Source: a virus
Direction: 5' to 3' (one strand)
DNA: 22,107 nucleotides
IMG/VR virus record: IMGVR_UViG_3300005583_000014
Coordinates: 1 to 22,107 of that record
The notes beneath the pieces were generated by a model, which worked only from the letters and a program-made list of their open reading frames with translations, had not been told where the DNA came from and did no database searches. Below are positions 19,490 to 22,107 of the stretch, one piece after another; the stretch's first letter is position 1, and the number at the start of each line of letters is the position of its first letter. The translations under genes were made by a program, and so were the position numbers.

Positions 19490-19666
19490 GGAGCGGAATG
19501 GAGCGGATAGGAATGGAGTGGAGGGGATGGGACTGGAGCGGAGGGGAATGGAGCGGATTGGAATGGCTCTTCTTTCCGCCGTCGCAGAAATGAGACGGTG
19601 GAACTTCCAAAGGACTGGATGGGAGGGGATGGGATTGGAAGGGAGAGGAATGGAAAGGACGGGAAG
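19490..19666 (+). repeat. GGANN pentamer array 3 with 47-nt hairpin core
   Basis: Fifteen in-register pentamers (19490-19564), core (19565-19611) and eleven pentamers (19612-19666). The core differs from copy 1 at two bases: one converts a G-C pair to G-U and keeps the stem, the other removes the micro-ORF stop (TGA to AGA). The array runs from the gene B stop into the terminator at 19673, so it is a 3' untranslated segment or the body of a separate short RNA. Confidence 0.9.
19574..19603 (+). other. Core hairpin, copy 3 (micro-ORF stop lost)
   Basis: TTCCGCCGTC (19574-19583), loop GCAGAAATGA, GACGGTGGAA (19594-19603); a G-U pair replaces G-C. The frame from ATG 19563 stays open through the following pentamers, which suggests that the hairpin rather than the peptide is under selection here. 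Confidence 0.5.
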
Positions 19667-19672
19667 TAATCA

Positions 19673-19705
19673 AAGCCCGCTGGGAAAACTCAGCGGGCTT
19701 TTTTT
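19673..19705 (+). terminator. Strong intrinsic terminator closing the GGA cassette
   Basis: AAGCCCGCTG (19673-19682), loop GGAAAACT, CAGCGGGCTT (19691-19700), continuing to seven T residues in all (19699-19705). A 10-bp stem with a U-tract is a canonical Rho-independent terminator. Together with 18011-18045 it brackets the cassette. Confidence 0.9.
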
Positions 19706-19767
19706 GCAATCGCCACTAATAGCAAAGCTGCGTTGTGGTTGCGGAATGTGTCGGCATCATGCCGAGC

Positions 19768-19974
19768 ATGTCCGACGCCACCGACATTGCCGCGATTGAT
19801 GCCGCGCTCGCGAAGCCTGCTTCGCAGGCGGCTGACGGTGTGTCTGAGTCCAACCGCTCGGCATCCGATTTCATCGCGTTGCAGAATCACCGCAGAGCGT
19901 TGGCGGCTGCCAATGACCCCGCCGCGTTCTTTCGCGGCATGACGTGCAAGATCGTCGCACCAGGGGGGCCGTAA
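19768..19974 (+). CDS. gpW-like head-tail joining protein
   Basis: 68 residues from ATG 19768; ATG 19759 and GTG 19735 are in-frame alternatives and none has a strong ribosome binding site. Sequence TDIAAIDAALAKPASQAADG, then DFIALQNHRRALAAAND: two helices around a short polar hairpin, the size and layout of lambda gpW. Known: gpW sits at the portal vertex and is needed for tail attachment. Position immediately upstream of the portal gene (1 base between) matches the lambda order terminase, W, portal, protease. Confidence 0.7.
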   Translation: MSDATDIAAIDAALAKPASQAADGVSESNRSASDFIALQNHRRALAAANDPAAFFRGMTCKIVAPGGP

Positions 19975-19975
19975 C

Positions 19976-21640
19976 GTGCTCAACTGGATGAAGCGATTCT
20001 TGCCGAGGACGATCAACGCTCGTTTTGACATCGCTCAAACGAACGCCGACAACCGCAAGCATTGGGCGAACGCTGATTCGCTGTCCGCACGGGCCTCGAT
20101 GTCGCCGGCCGTTCGTCGCGTCATTCGCATTCGCTCGCGCTACGAGTCCGAAAACAACTCGTGGTACAGCGGCGTGCTCCGCACTGCGACGAACCACATC
20201 GTCGGCTGCGGTCCTCGTCTGCAAGTGCTGACCGACAACCCGGAAGCCAATACGCGATTGGAACGGGCATTCGGGAACTGGTGCCGCAAGATTCAACTCG
20301 CCGACAAACTGCGAACGGCGGTCGAGGCGTATTGGCGAGACGGCGAAGTTTTCTTCATGCGGTCGGAGCGTCCTCGCAATTATCCGATGACGCTGGACCT
20401 GCGGACGTTCGAGACGGAACAAGTTGCCTCGCCGATGATGGGATCAATTCTGTCTGATCCGTTCGTCGATGACGGCATCCGCTTCGATCAAGCTACGAAC
20501 GAGATCGAGTATCACGTCTTCGACCGGCATCCGGGCGGAATCAATCCGGTTTCGACGCTCAGCGGCCAGTGGTATCCGTCGCGCGAAGTGCTGCACCTGT
20601 TCCGAGCCGAGCGGCCTGGGCAAGTGCGAGGGCTTCCGCGAGCGACTCCTGCGTTGCCGTTGCTGCCAGTGATGCGACGTCAGCAGATGGCGACGCTGTT
20701 CTCTGCCGAGACTGCCGCGAACTTCGCCCTGTACCTCAAGAGCAATTCGCCAGCGATTGACCCGACTGCTTCGCCCGCCGACTTCGCCGAAATCGAGATG
20801 GCTCGCAACATGCTGACCACGTTGCCGAGCGGTTGGGACATCGGGCAGGTCGAGCCGAAGCAGCCAGGGCCGAACTACAAAGAGTTCCAAGATCACACGC
20901 TTAAGAGCTTCGCGCGTTGCACCAACATGCCGTACCCGCTCGCGGCCGGTACTGCTCAAGACAGCAACTTCAGCAGCTTCAAGGGCGACATGCGAAACGT
21001 GTGGCGGCCGGAAGTGTTGAGCGAGCAAGACCGAATCGAGACGTCGATCATCGAACCAATCTTCGCTTGGTTCCTCGAAGCGGCCATCTACGTTCCCGGC
21101 TTGCTGGACGGACTGCCGCAACTTTCGGAAATCAATCATCGTTGGCATTGGCCACCGTTGCCGGACCTCGACCCGGTGGACACAGCAAACGCGGCCTCGA
21201 TCAAGCTCGGCAGCGGTCAATCGACGCTGACACAGATTCACGCGGACGCCGGCCAAGATTGGGAGACCGAAGCGACGCGAGCGGCGACCGACTTCGGCGT
21301 TGACGTGGCGACGTACAAGGCGGCGTTGTTCGCGAAAACATTCGCCTCGCCGGGTGCCGGTCAATCAGCAGTCGGTGGAATGCCAGGTGCTGCACCAGCG
21401 GCGACGGCGGGAGCATTCACCGGCACGAAGCGACGCGATTTTACGAACAACCAAAAAGCGACGGCGGAAGTCCTCTCGGCAATGATCGCTGGAACGTCCG
21501 AAGTGTTGACAAAAGCGAGCCTTTTGCGACTCGGTTGGGATGATGCGGCGGCTCAGGCGTTGATCGACGATGCCCGCGATGGTGCGATTACGTCACCAAA
21601 CCTGGACCCGGCTGCGAGCGGATCGGCGGTGCCGGTATGA
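19976..21640 (+). CDS. Portal protein, lambda family
   Basis: 554 residues from GTG 19976, with AGGGGGGCC upstream. The N-terminus (MLNWMKRFLP, then NADSLSARASMSPAVRRVIRIRSRYESENN) matches the lambda-type portal family. So does SGVLRTATNHIVGCGPRL, and later RDGEVFF and the VLHLFRAERPGQVRGLP block. GTAQDSNFSSFKGDMRNVWR and an EINHRWHWPPLPDLDPVDTA segment are also typical. Forms the dodecameric ring through which the terminase pumps DNA. The last 100 residues are Ala/Gly-rich. Its stop overlaps the next gene (ATGA). Confidence 0.92.
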   Translation: MLNWMKRFLPRTINARFDIAQTNADNRKHWANADSLSARASMSPAVRRVIRIRSRYESENNSWYSGVLRTATNHIVGCGPRLQVLTDNPEANTRLERAFGNWCRKIQLADKLRTAVEAYWRDGEVFFMRSERPRNYPMTLDLRTFETEQVASPMMGSILSDPFVDDGIRFDQATNEIEYHVFDRHPGGINPVSTLSGQWYPSREVLHLFRAERPGQVRGLPRATPALPLLPVMRRQQMATLFSAETAANFALYLKSNSPAIDPTASPADFAEIEMARNMLTTLPSGWDIGQVEPKQPGPNYKEFQDHTLKSFARCTNMPYPLAAGTAQDSNFSSFKGDMRNVWRPEVLSEQDRIETSIIEPIFAWFLEAAIYVPGLLDGLPQLSEINHRWHWPPLPDLDPVDTANAASIKLGSGQSTLTQIHADAGQDWETEATRAATDFGVDVATYKAALFAKTFASPGAGQSAVGGMPGAAPAATAGAFTGTKRRDFTNNQKATAEVLSAMIAGTSEVLTKASLLRLGWDDAAAQALIDDARDGAITSPNLDPAASGSAVPV

Positions 21641-22107
21641 AAAATCTCAGCTTGCTCGCCTCACTGAATTTGAAAGCGGACGGTTCTCCGCGACGCTTTT
21701 CAATCCTCGCATACTCCGGCGGAAAGCTCGCCGTTGATGGCTTCGATCTGCCGGTGATTGTCGATCTTGCCGGCCTGACGATTCCTGCCAGCGTTCCGAT
21801 TTTGATTGACCACACGAAGTCCGTCGAAGCAACGCTCGGCCTGACGGACACGATCACCAACGACGGCAGGACGCTGTTGATGGCGGGTGCGGTAACAGGT
21901 CAATCGGCAATGAGTCAGCAAGTCCTCGCACAGGCGGCGGCAGGTCATCAGTGGCAAGCGTCCATCGGTGCGTTGGTCGGCGACACGGTGGAGATCGCCG
22001 CTGGTCAATCAGTCACGGTCAACGGCCAGACATTCCAAGGGCCGGTCATCGTCGCAAAACAATCTGTTCTCCGCGAAACGTCCGTCCTCCCGATGGGGGC
22101 CGATCCG
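21637..22107 (+). CDS. Prohead (maturation) protease, 3' end outside window
   Basis: ATG 21637 in ATGA overlap with the portal stop; 157 codons are visible. Blocks: RRFSILAYSGG, IPILIDHTKSVEATLG (written with a candidate catalytic His in IDH) and GAVTGQSAMSQQVL. HQWQASIGA (candidate catalytic Ser) and SVLRETSVLPMGADP follow. The His then Ser order and the LRE.SV.P.GAD ending resemble prohead serine proteases of the HK97/S78-U35 type that cleave scaffold during capsid maturation. One caution: the family assignment is from pattern, and the sequence reads PASVPILIDH. A fused scaffold or capsid domain may follow beyond the window. Confidence 0.8.
   Translation, partial: MKNLSLLASLNLKADGSPRRFSILAYSGGKLAVDGFDLPVIVDLAGLTIPASVPILIDHTKSVEATLGLTDTITNDGRTLLMAGAVTGQSAMSQQVLAQAAAGHQWQASIGALVGDTVEIAAGQSVTVNGQTFQGPVIVAKQSVLRETSVLPMGADP

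Noticed and set aside
18055-19666. CRISPR array
   Set aside because: Units are 5 bp with no spacers; the 47-nt cores occur only three times, hundreds of bases apart and separated by genes.
20444-21364. Minus-strand open frame of 306 codons within the portal gene
   Set aside because: Antisense shadow; Arg-rich composition typical of reversed high-GC coding sequence.

Overview
The window is part of a tailed-phage genome (Caudoviricetes), either a free phage or a prophage segment. The capsid module at the right end has a lambda-type portal, a gpW-like joiner and a prohead protease, which fits a siphovirus-like virion. All genes I can support lie on the + strand and are tightly packed, with many 4-bp ATGA/GTGA overlaps. 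No integrase, lysis or tail genes are present, so lifestyle cannot be judged. The moderately high G+C and the style of the primase-helicase, terminase and small conserved proteins remind me of phages of Planctomycetota. That host assignment is inference and was not tested.

Layout. (1) 1-5147: early/accessory region. It holds a glutaredoxin-like/zinc-ribbon protein cut by the window edge, several 50-80 residue unknowns separated by recurrent hairpins, a three-copy promoter-like element, an SNF2-type helicase and a beta-class DNA methyltransferase. (2) 5148-5853: two identical 73-bp repeats flanking a tRNA-like element, then csrA and an overlapping divergent csrA-like gene. (3) 5857-14237: recombination and replication genes. 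These are a RusA-like resolvase, a HAD protein, a Sak4-like ATPase, a DUF669 ssDNA-binding-type protein, a RadD-like SF2 helicase, a RecD/Dda-like SF1 helicase and a primase-polymerase fused to an ATPase. (4) 14238-14582: intergenic region dense in TTGGTAAC-type motifs in both orientations, a candidate origin or operator cluster. (5) 14583-17912: two small proteins, one ribbon-helix-helix, then a TerS candidate, a GpA-type TerL and an NrdR-like zinc-ribbon protein. (6) 17913-19705: a terminator-bounded cassette of two unknown genes interleaved with three arrays of GGANN pentamers. (7) 19768-22107: gpW-like joiner, portal and the start of the prohead protease.

The most interesting system combines regions 2 and 6. 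The phage encodes a CsrA with the key RNA-binding positions present and a second CsrA-like protein with altered binding positions. The csrA leader has a hairpin presenting GGA in a CsrA-consensus context. Region 6 carries about 78 GGA motifs, 75 of them in strict 5-nt register, arranged as six blocks around three nearly identical 47-nt hairpin cores. CsrA binds GGA motifs and is titrated by multi-GGA RNAs, so the cassette could be a CsrA sponge or CsrA-controlled operon. Alternatives are a DNA-level packaging (pac/cos) signal next to the terminase gene, or a ribosome-binding array. None of these is proved by sequence alone.
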